Shown here one piece after another: positions 35,075 through 43,895 of a stretch of DNA of 64,000 nt. The notes below the pieces were generated by a model. It made no database searches. It was not told the origin of the DNA and saw only the letters and a program-made list of their open reading frames with translations. Every line of letters starts with the position of its first letter. Positions within the stretch are counted from its first letter, which is position 1. Origin of the DNA: SFHK01 sp963618055. Its GTDB lineage: Bacteria > Bacillota > Clostridia > Christensenellales > Aristaeellaceae. Location: positions 1 through 64,000 of the forward strand of contig CAVERI010000002.1 in the NCBI GenBank assembly GCA_963618055.1, given 5' to 3'. The position numbers and the translations under genes were made by a program.

Positions 35075-36805
35075 TTATTTGACCTTTGCCTCGATTTCGG
35101 CGAACAGAGCCTTTACCTGCGCCTGAACGGTTTCGAGGGCGCGGTCTTTTTCTGCCTTTTCCATATAGGTCTTATCGCGGCGGGCGATTTCTACCGTGCC
35201 GTTCTTAAGGCCCTTGGGGCTGACGATCACGCGCAGCGGGAGGCCGGTGAGATCCGCGTCGGAGAACATAACGCCCGCGCTGACGGGACGATCGTCGTAG
35301 AGCACCTCGATGCCGGCGGCCTGCATATCCTCATACAGCTTATCGGCGAATTCGCGCACCTCGGGCTGGTCGGCGCGCAGGGCGCACAGCTGCACCTGCC
35401 ACGGCGCGATGCTGATCGGCCAGATGGGGCCGTAATCGTCGTGGCGCGCCTCGCAGATGCTGGCGGCCAGCCGACCCACGCCGATGCCGTAGCAGCCCAT
35501 GATGGGCGTCTGAAGCTCGCCGTTCTGGTCGATGTATTTCATGCCCATGGACTCGGTGTACTTATAGCCCAGCTGGAAGATGTTGCCAACCTCGATGCCG
35601 CGCGTAAGCGTGATGGAATGCTTGCCGCACACCGGGCAGATGCCGCCCTCGACAGCCTTGGCCAGATCGACGGTGGTCACGTCGCCCAGATCGCGCGCGA
35701 TGTTCAGGCCGGTATAATGGCAGCCCTCCTCGTTCGCGCCGCACACGAAGCTCGCGCGGGTTTTGACGGAATCGTCAAACAGCACGGTCACTTTGCCGCT
35801 CAGATCCTTGGGGCCGATGAAGCCTGCGCACACGCCGACCTTGTCCAGCTCCTCCGCGGGATGCACCTCGCTCTTCAGGTAGTTGCGCAGCTTGACCTCG
35901 TTCACCTCAAGGTCGCCGCGAATAAACACGATCACGATGCCGTCGTCCGCTTCCTTCTGATAGGCCACGGCCTTCAGAAGTCCGCTCATGTCCTTGTTCA
36001 GGAACTTCGCCACGTCCTCGATGGTCTTCATCTCGGGCGTCGCGACCTTGACGAGCGGCTCCTCCTCGCCGGTGATGGACTCGTATTTGCAGTCGGCGTT
36101 TTCCATGTTGGCGCGGTAGTCGCAGTTGGAGCAGACCACCAGATAGTCCTCGCCGATGGGCGTGCACAGCATGAACTCGTGCGCCACCTTGCCGCCCATC
36201 ATGCCGCTGTCGGACTTGACCGAGATAACCTCCGGCACGCCGCAGCGCGCGAAGATGCGCTCATACGCCTTGTGGCAGCGGGCGTAGTACGCTTCAAGGT
36301 CTTCCTTGCTGGTGTGGAAGGAATACGCGTCCTTCATCGTAAACTCGCGCACGCGAATCAGGCCGCCGCGGGCGCGGGGCTCGTCGCGGAACTTGGTCTG
36401 AATCTGATAGATCATGAACGGATACTGCTGATAGCTCTCCGCGGTGCCGCGGGAGAGCTGAACGGCGGCCTCCTCGTGCGTCATGCCCAGCACCATGTCG
36501 TTGTTGCTTCGGTCGTGGAAGCGCACCATTTCGCTGGCGATGGAATCGTAGCGGCCGGACTCGCGCCACAGGCTCGCGGGCATAACCACGGGCATCAGAA
36601 CCTCCTGCCCGTCGATGCGGTTCATTTCCTCGCGCAGAATCGCCTCGATCTTGCTGGTGATGCGCTTGGTGATCGGGAACAGCGAGTAAATGCCGTTTCC
36701 GACGTTTTTGATGTAGCCGCCGCGAATCATGAAGATATGGCTGGCGATCTGGCAGTCGGCGGGGGTGTCCTTAAAGCGCTTGGTCAGCATCTGTGTGAAT
36801 TTCAT
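35075..36805 (-). CDS. proS: Prolyl-tRNA synthetase (bacterial type, with editing domain)
   Basis: 576 residues from ATG 36805; the upstream extension is T-box leader. Class II motifs: motif 1 region RESGRYDSIASEMVRF, motif 2 FRDEPRARGGLIRVREFTM, motif 3 YGIGVGRLAASICE. An INS/YbaK-like editing domain of ~180 residues is inserted around residues 220-400 (with FLNKDMSGLLKAVAYQ), and a C-terminal anticodon-binding domain follows. It charges tRNA-Pro and is controlled by the T-box upstream. Confidence 0.97.
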   Translation of the reverse strand: MKFTQMLTKRFKDTPADCQIASHIFMIRGGYIKNVGNGIYSLFPITKRITSKIEAILREEMNRIDGQEVLMPVVMPASLWRESGRYDSIASEMVRFHDRSNNDMVLGMTHEEAAVQLSRGTAESYQQYPFMIYQIQTKFRDEPRARGGLIRVREFTMKDAYSFHTSKEDLEAYYARCHKAYERIFARCGVPEVISVKSDSGMMGGKVAHEFMLCTPIGEDYLVVCSNCDYRANMENADCKYESITGEEEPLVKVATPEMKTIEDVAKFLNKDMSGLLKAVAYQKEADDGIVIVFIRGDLEVNEVKLRNYLKSEVHPAEELDKVGVCAGFIGPKDLSGKVTVLFDDSVKTRASFVCGANEEGCHYTGLNIARDLGDVTTVDLAKAVEGGICPVCGKHSITLTRGIEVGNIFQLGYKYTESMGMKYIDQNGELQTPIMGCYGIGVGRLAASICEARHDDYGPIWPISIAPWQVQLCALRADQPEVREFADKLYEDMQAAGIEVLYDDRPVSAGVMFSDADLTGLPLRVIVSPKGLKNGTVEIARRDKTYMEKAEKDRALETVQAQVKALFAEIEAKVK

Positions 36806-37062
36806 GAGAGCTCGTTCCTTTCTCGTTCCAAAAAATAAGCCCCATCCCTCTTGCAGGGACGGAGACATGGCTTCCGCGGTACCACCTTGCTTGACGCGTT
36901 CGCGTCCAACTTGTGCGCCCCATATCGCGGGCGAAACGGCGCGTGCGCGCGCGGCTCGGAAGGCGGGAGGGGCGAAGCATCCTGCGCGGGCTTTCAGCCG
37001 CGACCCGCGCTCTCTGGAAGAATGGAATACGCCTTTTTCCTTCCTCATTGCCAATAGCCCTT
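36806..37062 (-). promoter_or_regulatory. T-box leader of proS
   Basis: The antiterminator T-box AAGGTGGTACCGCGG lies on the minus strand at 36888-36874. The competing terminator has an 8-bp stem at 36855-36862 / 36842-36849, then a T-run at 36835-36830. Upstream, the GC-rich stem I region (36900-37060) contains a long hairpin around GCGCGGG/CCCGCGC. A Pro codon specifier (CCU or CCC within cgcccctcccgcc) is plausible but was not resolved. Uncharged tRNA-Pro should stabilise the antiterminator and switch on proS. Confidence 0.9.
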
Positions 37063-37090
37063 ATTATAAGCGATTTGAAGGCAAAAACAA
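37063..37090 (-). promoter_or_regulatory. Promoter of the proS T-box transcript
   Basis: On the minus strand TTGTTT (37090-37085) and TATAAT (37068-37063) have a 16-bp spacer. It is back-to-back with the DUF4867-gene promoter about 20 bp away. Confidence 0.65.
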
Positions 37091-37111
37091 GCAATATTTT
37101 GTAAATCGAGA

Positions 37112-37140
37112 TTGCAAAACGCGCGTTTTCATGGTATCAT
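37112..37140 (+). promoter_or_regulatory. Promoter of the DUF4867 gene
   Basis: TTGCAA (37112-37117) and TATCAT (37135-37140) with a 17-bp spacer, 33 bp before the start codon. Confidence 0.7.
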
Positions 37141-37172
37141 AAAATGAAATCTGTTTCGGAAGGAAGATACAC

Positions 37173-37805
37173 ATGACCATCAAGCCCGTAACCGGCCGCG
37201 CCTTTAAGCCCTTTGGCAGAGTGATCAAGGGATACTACCTCCGTTCTCTCCTTGAGGAGATGGAGAAAACCGAATGTCCGAGCGACAGGGTCGTTTACGA
37301 GCCCTCCGTTCGCAGTCTTGAAACGCTGAAAATCAGCAAGCAGCTTTCCGAGGAAGCCTACGGCGGCATGCCCATCCAGATCGGCTATTGCAACGGCCGC
37401 AACCATCTGCTGAACGCCGTGGAATATCACCGCGATTCCGAGCTGAACCTTGCCTGCACCGACATGATTCTGCTCGTCGGCAAGCGGCAGGACATCGGCC
37501 GCGATTATACCTACGACACCGGCAAAATGCAGGCGTTTCTCGTGAAGAAGGGCACGCTGATTGAAATCTATTCGACCACGCTGCATTACGCGCCCATCAG
37601 CGCCGGTGAGAACGAGAACTTCCGCTGCGTCGTCGTGCTGCCCAAGGGCACCAACGAGCCGCTGCCCGCCTGCCGCGGCAAGGCGCACACAAAGGAGGAT
37701 CAGCTGCTCACCCATGTGAATAAGTGGCTGATCGCGCACCCCGAAAGCGGCCTTGACAAGGACGGCGCCTTCGTGGGTCTGAAGGGCGAAAACATCCGCC
37801 TGTAA
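37173..37805 (+). CDS. DUF4867 family protein (cupin-like)
   Basis: 210 residues starting at ATG 37173 with CGGAAGGAAG upstream. The sequence PIQIGYCNGRNHLLNAVEYHRDSELNLA places a conserved H..E/H pattern as in ureidoglycolate lyase-like or sugar-isomerase-like cupins. KMQAFLVKKGTLIEIYSTTLHYAP supplies a second His. It is a probable metal-binding beta-barrel enzyme, often near carbohydrate genes in Clostridia, with no proven activity. A stable hairpin follows and separates it from the nuclease-like gene. Confidence 0.8.
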   Translation: MTIKPVTGRAFKPFGRVIKGYYLRSLLEEMEKTECPSDRVVYEPSVRSLETLKISKQLSEEAYGGMPIQIGYCNGRNHLLNAVEYHRDSELNLACTDMILLVGKRQDIGRDYTYDTGKMQAFLVKKGTLIEIYSTTLHYAPISAGENENFRCVVVLPKGTNEPLPACRGKAHTKEDQLLTHVNKWLIAHPESGLDKDGAFVGLKGENIRL

Positions 37806-37820
37806 TCCGCGCTTCAATTT

Positions 37821-37848
37821 CGCACGCCGTCCTTCGGGGCGGCGTGCG
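37821..37848 (+). terminator. UUCG-capped hairpin between DUF4867 and the nuclease-like gene
   Basis: A 12-bp stem (37821-37832 with 37837-37848, one G-U) closes a TTCG tetraloop, an exceptionally stable RNA hairpin. No T-run follows; it ends 5 nt before the TAAGGAG ribosome-binding site of the next gene, so it may be a pause or stability element rather than a terminator. Confidence 0.55.
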
Positions 37849-37867
37849 CAGTGTAAGGAGACGTTCC

Positions 37868-38239
37868 GTGACCGATTCCGTAAACCGCATCCTGTCCGCG
37901 CTTTCCGCCGTGCGCGTGCCCGCCGCGCCGGGCGAATACGATCTGCACGCGCTGATCGCCGCCGCGCTCGACGACGCTGGTATCGCCTATGCGCACGAAG
38001 CAAGGCTGGCCGATGGCGCGCGCATCGACTTTCTGGCGGGCAGCGTCGGCATCGAAGTCAAAAAAAGTCGGCCGGAGCGCGCGCGCCTTTTGCGTCAGGT
38101 GGATAAATACCTTGCCTGCGCGGAGGTAGACGCGCTGATCGTCGTGTCGCAGCGGGCGCTTTCGCTGCCAACCATGTGCCGCGGAAAGCCCGTGCTTCTG
38201 TTTACGCTCAATCGCCTGTGGGGGGTGTCGCTTCCGTGA
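37868..38239 (+). CDS. Small PD-(D/E)XK nuclease-like protein
   Basis: 123 residues from GTG 37868 (TAAGGAG upstream). The core reads HEARLADGARIDFLAG, then GIEVKKSRPERARLLRQVDKYL, matching the E...D...ExK pattern of restriction-endonuclease-fold nucleases (E in the first helix, D in IDFL, E-V-K), with a following Q and Y. The end VDALIVVSQRALSLPTM is a typical strand-helix. Its stop overlaps the start of the SNF2 helicase gene (GTGA), so the two are translated together. Standalone small nucleases beside SNF2 helicases are also seen in phages. Nuclease activity is inferred. Confidence 0.65.
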   Translation: MTDSVNRILSALSAVRVPAAPGEYDLHALIAAALDDAGIAYAHEARLADGARIDFLAGSVGIEVKKSRPERARLLRQVDKYLACAEVDALIVVSQRALSLPTMCRGKPVLLFTLNRLWGVSLP

Positions 38240-39981
38240 ACGAGCAGGAATACCCGGCCTATCTTTCGGACGTTCCCGAGGGAGCGCACACCTACGGCAC
38301 GCTTTCCTATAACCGCCGCTCCAAGTGCTGGACGATCAAGGGCGAGCCCTGCGTGACGGAGCTGGCCAAGCGCCTGTTTCCCGGCTGCGACGGGCGCGGC
38401 CGCGGCGTCGCGCGCTTCACGGCGCACCGGCGCATCATCGGAGATTTGAACTGGCTGATGCTGCGCTATCCCCTTCAGATAAAGGAGGCCGACCGCGCTC
38501 GCTGGCAGGAAGCCCTGAAGGACGCGCGCGAGTACGCCATTCGCCGTGAGCGGAGCCTTACCTCTCCCGCCTCCGTCACCCCGCCGGACGATGAGTTCCG
38601 CGGCGAGCTGATGCCGTTTCAGAAGCTCGGCTTGGGCTTTCTGCTGAACAGCCGCCGCTGCCTGCTGGCCGACGAAATGGGTCTGGGAAAGACGGTGCAG
38701 GCGCTGGCGTTTCTCGCCACGCTGCGCGCGTATCCGGCGCTGATCGTCGTTCCGCCGCATCTTGTGCGCAACTGGGCGCGCGAGTGCGAGCGCTTTCTGA
38801 AGCCCGACGGCAGCCTGCGCGTACACGTTATCCGCGGCCTGAAGCCCTATGACCTGCCCGAGGCCGACGTGTACATCGTTCACTATCTCCTTTTGCGCGG
38901 CTGGAAGACGGCGCTGCCGGACTGCCATTTCGGCTGCGTCATCTTCGACGAGATTCAGGAGCTGCGCCATTCCGGCACAGAAAAATACTCCGCCGCCAGC
39001 CTGCTTTCCGACGCGTCTGAGAACGTCGTCGGCCTGTCCGGTACGCCGATTTACAACAACGGCGGCGAAATCTGGAACGTCGTCAACATCATCGATTTTC
39101 ACTTTCTGGGCGACTGGGAGAGCTTTTCCCGCGAATGGTGCTACGGCTACGGCAATATGGTTGTGGCAAAGCCGGATCTGCTGGGCGAGCATCTGCGGCG
39201 CGAGGGACTGATGCTGCGCCGCGTGAAGAGCGAGGTTTTAAAGGAGCTGCCGCCCAAGCGGCGGCTGGTGCAGGAGATCGACTGGGACGACCGCGTGTAT
39301 CGCGAGCTGATGCGCCCCGTGGCCGAGCAGCTGCATCTGCTCGACGGCGCGGAAACCGCCTCCGCGCGCGCGCTGATCGAGGATCAGATTTCCCAGACCC
39401 AGCGGCAGGCCACCGGCGTCGCCAAGGCGCCGTATGTCGCCGCGTTCGTGCGCGCGCTTCTGGAAAGCGGCGAAAGGGTGCTGCTCATGGCGCACCATCA
39501 CGCCGTGATGGACATCTATGCGAAGGAACTAAAGCCGTTCCGCCCGGCCTTCATCACCGGACGCGAAAACGACGCCAAAAAGGATGCGGCTGCCCGCGCC
39601 TTCATGGATGGGACGACGAATCTGTGCGTCGTGTCCCTTCGAAGCGCAAGCGGTCTCAACTTGCAGCGTGCCAGCTGCGTGGTATTCGGCGAGCTGGACT
39701 GGTCGCCCGCCGTGCATTCGCAGGCAGAGGATCGCGCGCACCGCATCGGCCAGAGCGATTCGCTCGCGTGCTATTATCTGGTCTCCCCGCGCGGCTCGGA
39801 CAGCGACATGCAGGACGCGCTCGGCCTGAAGGTCAGCCAGTTTGTCGCGCTGATGGGCGACGAGCCGTCCGACCGCGCGCGGGACGCGCTCATGCAGTCC
39901 GAAGCGCGCGACCGCATCCGCCGCCTTGTCGAACGCCTTCGCGGCGAATACGCCTCCGCGCCTTCGGGCGAACCGCAATAA
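38236..39981 (+). CDS. SNF2-family DNA helicase/translocase
   Basis: 581 residues from GTG 38236, overlapping the upstream stop by 4 bp. An N-terminal ~100-residue domain (TYGTLSYNRRSKCWTIKGEP) precedes the SF2 core. Motif I is LADEMGLGKTVQALAFL, motif II is FDEIQELRHS (DEIQ variant of DExH), motif III is VVGLSGTPIYNN, and motifs V/VI are in SASGLNLQRASCVVF and AEDRAHRIGQ. The compact form without a zinc finger resembles SMARCAL1-like and phage SNF2 proteins that remodel or anneal DNA. With the nuclease-like partner it may form a DNA repair or antiviral module; this is inference. Confidence 0.88.
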   Translation: MNEQEYPAYLSDVPEGAHTYGTLSYNRRSKCWTIKGEPCVTELAKRLFPGCDGRGRGVARFTAHRRIIGDLNWLMLRYPLQIKEADRARWQEALKDAREYAIRRERSLTSPASVTPPDDEFRGELMPFQKLGLGFLLNSRRCLLADEMGLGKTVQALAFLATLRAYPALIVVPPHLVRNWARECERFLKPDGSLRVHVIRGLKPYDLPEADVYIVHYLLLRGWKTALPDCHFGCVIFDEIQELRHSGTEKYSAASLLSDASENVVGLSGTPIYNNGGEIWNVVNIIDFHFLGDWESFSREWCYGYGNMVVAKPDLLGEHLRREGLMLRRVKSEVLKELPPKRRLVQEIDWDDRVYRELMRPVAEQLHLLDGAETASARALIEDQISQTQRQATGVAKAPYVAAFVRALLESGERVLLMAHHHAVMDIYAKELKPFRPAFITGRENDAKKDAAARAFMDGTTNLCVVSLRSASGLNLQRASCVVFGELDWSPAVHSQAEDRAHRIGQSDSLACYYLVSPRGSDSDMQDALGLKVSQFVALMGDEPSDRARDALMQSEARDRIRRLVERLRGEYASAPSGEPQ

Positions 39982-40004
39982 CACAGGAAGGAAGGCAACG
40001 GCTC

Positions 40005-40117
40005 ATGCAGAAACGAACGGACGAATACCGCGTGATCGATTTGACGGGCTGACCAAAAAGATGGAAAAGCTCTGCGCGGAAGGAAACCGTCTCTTCCCAA
40101 CGGAGACCGATTCGTAA
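40005..40117 (+). pseudogene. Possible small gene interrupted by a frameshift
   Basis: ATG 40005, with AGGAAGGAAGG 9-19 nt upstream, opens 15 codons (ending RVIDLTG) before TGA 40050-40052. In the frame one base back, codons from about 40045 continue GLTKKMEKLCAEGNRLFP and end at 40117. Joined, they give a smooth ~37-residue basic/amphipathic protein. Either one base was lost here (or missed in sequencing), or the short 15-codon peptide is real. No homologue is recognised. Confidence 0.35.
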
Positions 40118-40139
40118 CGCGCCGGTTTTCCGCGAAACC

Positions 40140-41066
40140 CTACGCAATCAGCAAAGACAGCAGCGGCAGCGTCACGATGCTCGCAAGCGTCGTAAGCAGA
40201 ACCACGTTGGCGCTCAGCTCCTGCTCGCAGCGGTGCAGCTCCGCCAGCGACAGGATGACCGCCGCCGAGGGCGCGGCGCTCAGAATCAGCATGCAGTCGC
40301 GGAACGTCTCGTCCAGTCCCGGAATCAGAAGCACCATGCCATAGGCCGCGAGCGGATACACGATCAGCTTCATCGCGCACACGCCGTACACAAACGGACG
40401 GCTGAACAGGCGCTTCAGCTCCACGCTGGCAAGCCTCATGCCCAGCACGATCATGCACAGCGGCGTGCTCATCTTGCCAAGCAGGGAAAGCGCGCCGTTC
40501 AAGCTCTCAGGCAAGCGCATTTTCAGAAGGTACAGCGGAAGCGCCGCCAGTACGGACAGCGTCGTGGGATTGAGCACGGCGGCGCGCGGCGAGATATAGC
40601 TCGGATCCCGTTTAATGGCGTATACGCCGATTGTAAACACCAGAAGATTCATGCCAGTCAGATAGGCCAGACTGTAGCAGCCCACCAGCGGCTCCGAGGG
40701 AAACAGCGCCGTGACGACCGGCAGCCCGAAAAAGCCCACGTTTCCCCACACCGACGCAATAGACAGGATGCGGTACTTCGCCTGCTCAAACCGCTTGCGG
40801 AACACGAAAAACAGCGCGCCGAACACCGCAAGCTGCGCCAGCATCGACAGGAGAAAGAACCAGCCGATTTTGATAAAATCCGCCCGGTTGTACTCCATTG
40901 CCTGAAACGTGCTGATGATCATGCCCGGACAGCAGATATACAGAAGAATCGCCGAAAGCGTCTTCGCGTGGCTTTCATGCCCCTTCCCGCTTCGAATCAG
41001 CAGAAATCCGCACGCGACATACAGAAAAATTACCCCCATGTTTCCCAGCACAATCGAAAACGCCAT
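40140..41066 (-). CDS. AEC (auxin efflux carrier)-family transporter
   Basis: 308 residues starting at ATG 41066, behind GAAGGTGGG. About ten hydrophobic segments in two five-helix halves with the family marks NVGFFGLPVVTALFP (residues ~105-120) and APSAAVILSLAELH near the C terminus. Family members export or import organic acids such as malate or auxin-like compounds by secondary transport. The substrate cannot be read from sequence. It is monocistronic, convergent with the SNF2 cassette and 85 bp downstream of mnmA. Confidence 0.9.
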   Translation of the reverse strand: MAFSIVLGNMGVIFLYVACGFLLIRSGKGHESHAKTLSAILLYICCPGMIISTFQAMEYNRADFIKIGWFFLLSMLAQLAVFGALFFVFRKRFEQAKYRILSIASVWGNVGFFGLPVVTALFPSEPLVGCYSLAYLTGMNLLVFTIGVYAIKRDPSYISPRAAVLNPTTLSVLAALPLYLLKMRLPESLNGALSLLGKMSTPLCMIVLGMRLASVELKRLFSRPFVYGVCAMKLIVYPLAAYGMVLLIPGLDETFRDCMLILSAAPSAAVILSLAELHRCEQELSANVVLLTTLASIVTLPLLSLLIA

Positions 41067-41151
41067 AAAACCCACCTTCAGCCAGTCATTTCATTCAAAT
41101 TCAAACGATATACCCGGCGCGGGCGCGCAAACCTCTCTCCAATCCCATGCG

Positions 41152-42150
41152 TCAAACAATATACCCGCCGCCCAGCAGGCGCTCGCCGTCGTACAGCGCC
41201 GCCGCCTGTCCCGGCGCGGGCGCGCGGACGGGCTCGTCGGTCGTCACATGCGCGCCGCCATCCGTAAGAAGCACCGTACACGCGGGCGTTTCCCAGCGCG
41301 TATGGCGCACGCGCACCGCCGCGCGAAATTCCGCGCCGGGCGCGCGCCCGTTCACGAAGCTCAAATCCGCAATGTCAAATTCATGCTTGAACAGATCGTC
41401 CCACAGGCACAGCTCCAGCTCGTTGCTTTCGGCGTGAATGGCCGATACGTACAGCCTGCGCTCATGCCACATTTCCGGCCAGCGCTGCCCGACGGTATAA
41501 TGATGAATGCCCTCGTGCGTACCGATTCTCTCGTCTCCCAGCCGCGCCGCGCCCGGCCCCGGCGCGGCCGCCCGGCTTTCCAGCCACTCGGCGTAGGTCT
41601 GCCCCTTGATAAAGCAGTTTTCGCGGCTGTCCGGCTTGTTTGCCACCCGCAGCCCCATCTCCGCCGCCATTTCGCGCACGTGCTTCTTCTGATATTCGCC
41701 CAGTGGAAGCAAGAGCCGCGAAACCTGCTCCGGCTTCAGCCGCGCCAGCATATAGCTCTGGTCGTTGTCCGGATTGCCCATATAGAGATTCCGCCCATCG
41801 CAGCGCGCGTAATGCCCGGTGGCAATCAAACGCGCGCCCAGCTCGTCCGCGCGCCGCAGAAGCGCCGGGAGCTTGACCTCCGGATTGCAGCCGATGCACG
41901 GATTCGGCGTTCGCCCCGCCAGATACGCGCGCAGAAACGGCTCGCATACATGCCGGTTCAGCTCCTCGTGAATGTCCGCCACCTGAAGCTCCACGCCCAG
42001 CCGCTCCGCGCTCGCCAGCGCATCTGCCCGCGCGTCCGCCCCGGCAATATCCAGATATACGCCGTGCACCTCATATCCCCGCTCCATCAGCACGCGCGCC
42101 GCGACCGCGGAATCCACGCCGTCCGACAGACCCAGCACCACTTTTTCCAA
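41152..42150 (-). CDS. mnmA: tRNA 2-thiouridylase MnmA (divergent)
   Basis: 332 residues from TTG 42150, chosen because GGTGGAGGG lies 8-16 bp upstream; an open extension to GTG 42180 exists. The PP-loop is LSDGVDSAVAARVL, with Asp in place of the second residue of the usual SGGVDS. The catalytic Cys sites are kept: GRTPNPCIGCNPEVK and DSRENCFIKG. GTHEGIHHYTVGQR and the C-terminal beta-barrel (HTRWETPACTVLL) follow. It forms s2U34 in tRNA-Lys/Glu/Gln using an IscS-type sulfur donor, not encoded here. It lies 72 bp downstream of cysS. A divergent paralogue of MnmA is possible. Confidence 0.85.
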   Translation of the reverse strand: MEKVVLGLSDGVDSAVAARVLMERGYEVHGVYLDIAGADARADALASAERLGVELQVADIHEELNRHVCEPFLRAYLAGRTPNPCIGCNPEVKLPALLRRADELGARLIATGHYARCDGRNLYMGNPDNDQSYMLARLKPEQVSRLLLPLGEYQKKHVREMAAEMGLRVANKPDSRENCFIKGQTYAEWLESRAAAPGPGAARLGDERIGTHEGIHHYTVGQRWPEMWHERRLYVSAIHAESNELELCLWDDLFKHEFDIADLSFVNGRAPGAEFRAAVRVRHTRWETPACTVLLTDGGAHVTTDEPVRAPAPGQAAALYDGERLLGGGYIV

Positions 42151-42222
42151 GGCCTTTCCCTCCACCGTCAGCCCCTTCACCGCATTGAAAAGCGCCGATG
42201 CCCTTCGACACCGGCGCGCGGC

Positions 42223-43674
42223 TTATGCCCTTCGAACCTTCGGGCCGCTCGCGGTATCCTCGATCGCGTAGCCCATCTCCGTCACGCGCGCGCGAATCGC
42301 GTCCGCCTCGGCGAAGTTCTTCGCCTTCTTCGCGGCCTGCCGCGCCTTCAAAAGCGCCTCGACCTCCGGATTTTCGTCGCAGCCGTCAAACGTCACGGCG
42401 AATGCGCCCGCCTTGGCCTGCTGCTTTTTCAGCGCCTCGCGGCGCGCCTCGCCCTTCTTGACAACGTCCAGACCCAGCACGGAGTCAAACCGCTTCAGCG
42501 CCTCCAGCTTGGTGTCGTCGTTCGTATTGTACTTCAGCGCGTCATACAGCGCCGTCACCGCCAGCGACGTGTTCAAATCGTTGTCCAGCGCGGCGCGGAA
42601 CTTCTCGTCCAGCGCCTTCAGCGCGTCCTCGTCGATTTCCGCGCCCGCGGGCTTCAGCGCCGCGACCTTGGCAATCAGCTTATTGTAGGTCGTCTGCGCG
42701 TTGTCAAGGTTCTCCCACGTGAATACCAGCCCGCGGCGATAGTGGCTTTGCAGGCAGAACAGGCGATACGCCAGCGGGTCGTAGCCCTTTTCCTCCAGCA
42801 GCGAAACCGTCAGAAACTCGCCCTTGCTCTTGGACATCTTGCCGCCCGTGGTGTTCAGGTGGTACACATGCATCCAGTAATTGCACCACTTGTGCCCCAG
42901 ATAGGCCTCGGACTGCGCGATTTCGTTGGTATGGTGCGGAAACGCGTTGTCAATGCCGCCGCAGTGAATGTCCAGATCCTCGCCCAGATGCTTCATGGAG
43001 ATGCCGGAGCACTCAATGTGCCAGCCCGGATAGCCCACGCCCCACGGTGAATCCCATTTCAGCGCCTGATCCTCGAACTTGGACTTGGTGAACCACAGCA
43101 CGAAATCGTTCTTGTTGCGCTTGTTCTCGTCGGCCTCCACGCCCTCGCGCACGCCCACGGCCAAATCTTCCTCGTCAAAATCGTTGAACACATAGTACTT
43201 TTCCAGCTTCGACGTGTCAAAATACACGTTCCCGCCGGCAAAATAGGCATACCCCGTGTCCATCAGCTTCTGAATAATCTTGATATACTCGTCAATGCAG
43301 CTCGTCGCGGGCTCCACAACGTCCGGCCGCTTGATGTTCAGCTTCCGGCAGTCGGAGAAAAACGCGTCGGTGTAATACCTCGCGATTTCCATCACGGTCT
43401 TGTGCTCGCGGCGTGCGCCCTTGAGCATCTTGTCCTCGCCCTCGTCGGCGTCGCTGGTCAGATGACCCACGTCGGTAATATTCATCACGCGCTTCACGTT
43501 GTAGCCGATGCAGCGCAGATATTTCTCCAGAACGTCTTCCATGATATAAGAACGCAGGTTGCCGATGTGCGCAAAGTGGTACACCGTCGGCCCGCACGTA
43601 TACATCTTCACGATGTCCGGATGATTGGGCTTGAATTCTTCCTTCACGCGGGAAGCGGAATTGTACAGATACAT
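42223..43674 (-). CDS. cysS: Cysteinyl-tRNA synthetase
   Basis: 483 residues. The HIGH motif is present as FAHIGNLRSYIMEDVL and KMSKS as TTGGKMSKSKGEFLT. Zinc ligands are MYTCGPTVYH, then the ECSGISMKHLG and CGGIDNAFPHHTNE segments. The DALR-like and C-terminal helical domains complete the usual length. It charges tRNA-Cys. ATG 43674 has GAGGGGGAA upstream. Confidence 0.97.
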   Translation of the reverse strand: MYLYNSASRVKEEFKPNHPDIVKMYTCGPTVYHFAHIGNLRSYIMEDVLEKYLRCIGYNVKRVMNITDVGHLTSDADEGEDKMLKGARREHKTVMEIARYYTDAFFSDCRKLNIKRPDVVEPATSCIDEYIKIIQKLMDTGYAYFAGGNVYFDTSKLEKYYVFNDFDEEDLAVGVREGVEADENKRNKNDFVLWFTKSKFEDQALKWDSPWGVGYPGWHIECSGISMKHLGEDLDIHCGGIDNAFPHHTNEIAQSEAYLGHKWCNYWMHVYHLNTTGGKMSKSKGEFLTVSLLEEKGYDPLAYRLFCLQSHYRRGLVFTWENLDNAQTTYNKLIAKVAALKPAGAEIDEDALKALDEKFRAALDNDLNTSLAVTALYDALKYNTNDDTKLEALKRFDSVLGLDVVKKGEARREALKKQQAKAGAFAVTFDGCDENPEVEALLKARQAAKKAKNFAEADAIRARVTEMGYAIEDTASGPKVRRA

Positions 43675-43718
43675 GGAAGTTCCCCCTCGGTTAACGTTAT
43701 TAATCCCCTATCCCGCAT

Positions 43719-43747
43719 ATCATACAACAAACCGACGTGAAGCGCAA
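43719..43747 (-). promoter_or_regulatory. Promoter of cysS(-mnmA)
   Basis: On the minus strand TTGCGC (43747-43742) and TATGAT (43724-43719) have a 17-bp spacer, about 45 bp before the start codon, too close for a T-box leader. Confidence 0.65.
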
Positions 43748-43895
43748 GCGCGCAAGGCGGCAGTTTGGTAAAAAATACAGCGTCTCCGCCGCCCGGCGGT
43801 CTGACAGGCGGCTATGAAATATGATCCTGAAGTTATTAATCGAACAAATTTCAGCCAATTCCGCCCCATGGATTCCATTTGCGCGGAAGGTATGC

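Noticed and set aside
40909..43050. 713-codon plus-strand frame over mnmA and cysS
   Set aside because: Shadow of two clear tRNA-related enzymes on the other strand.
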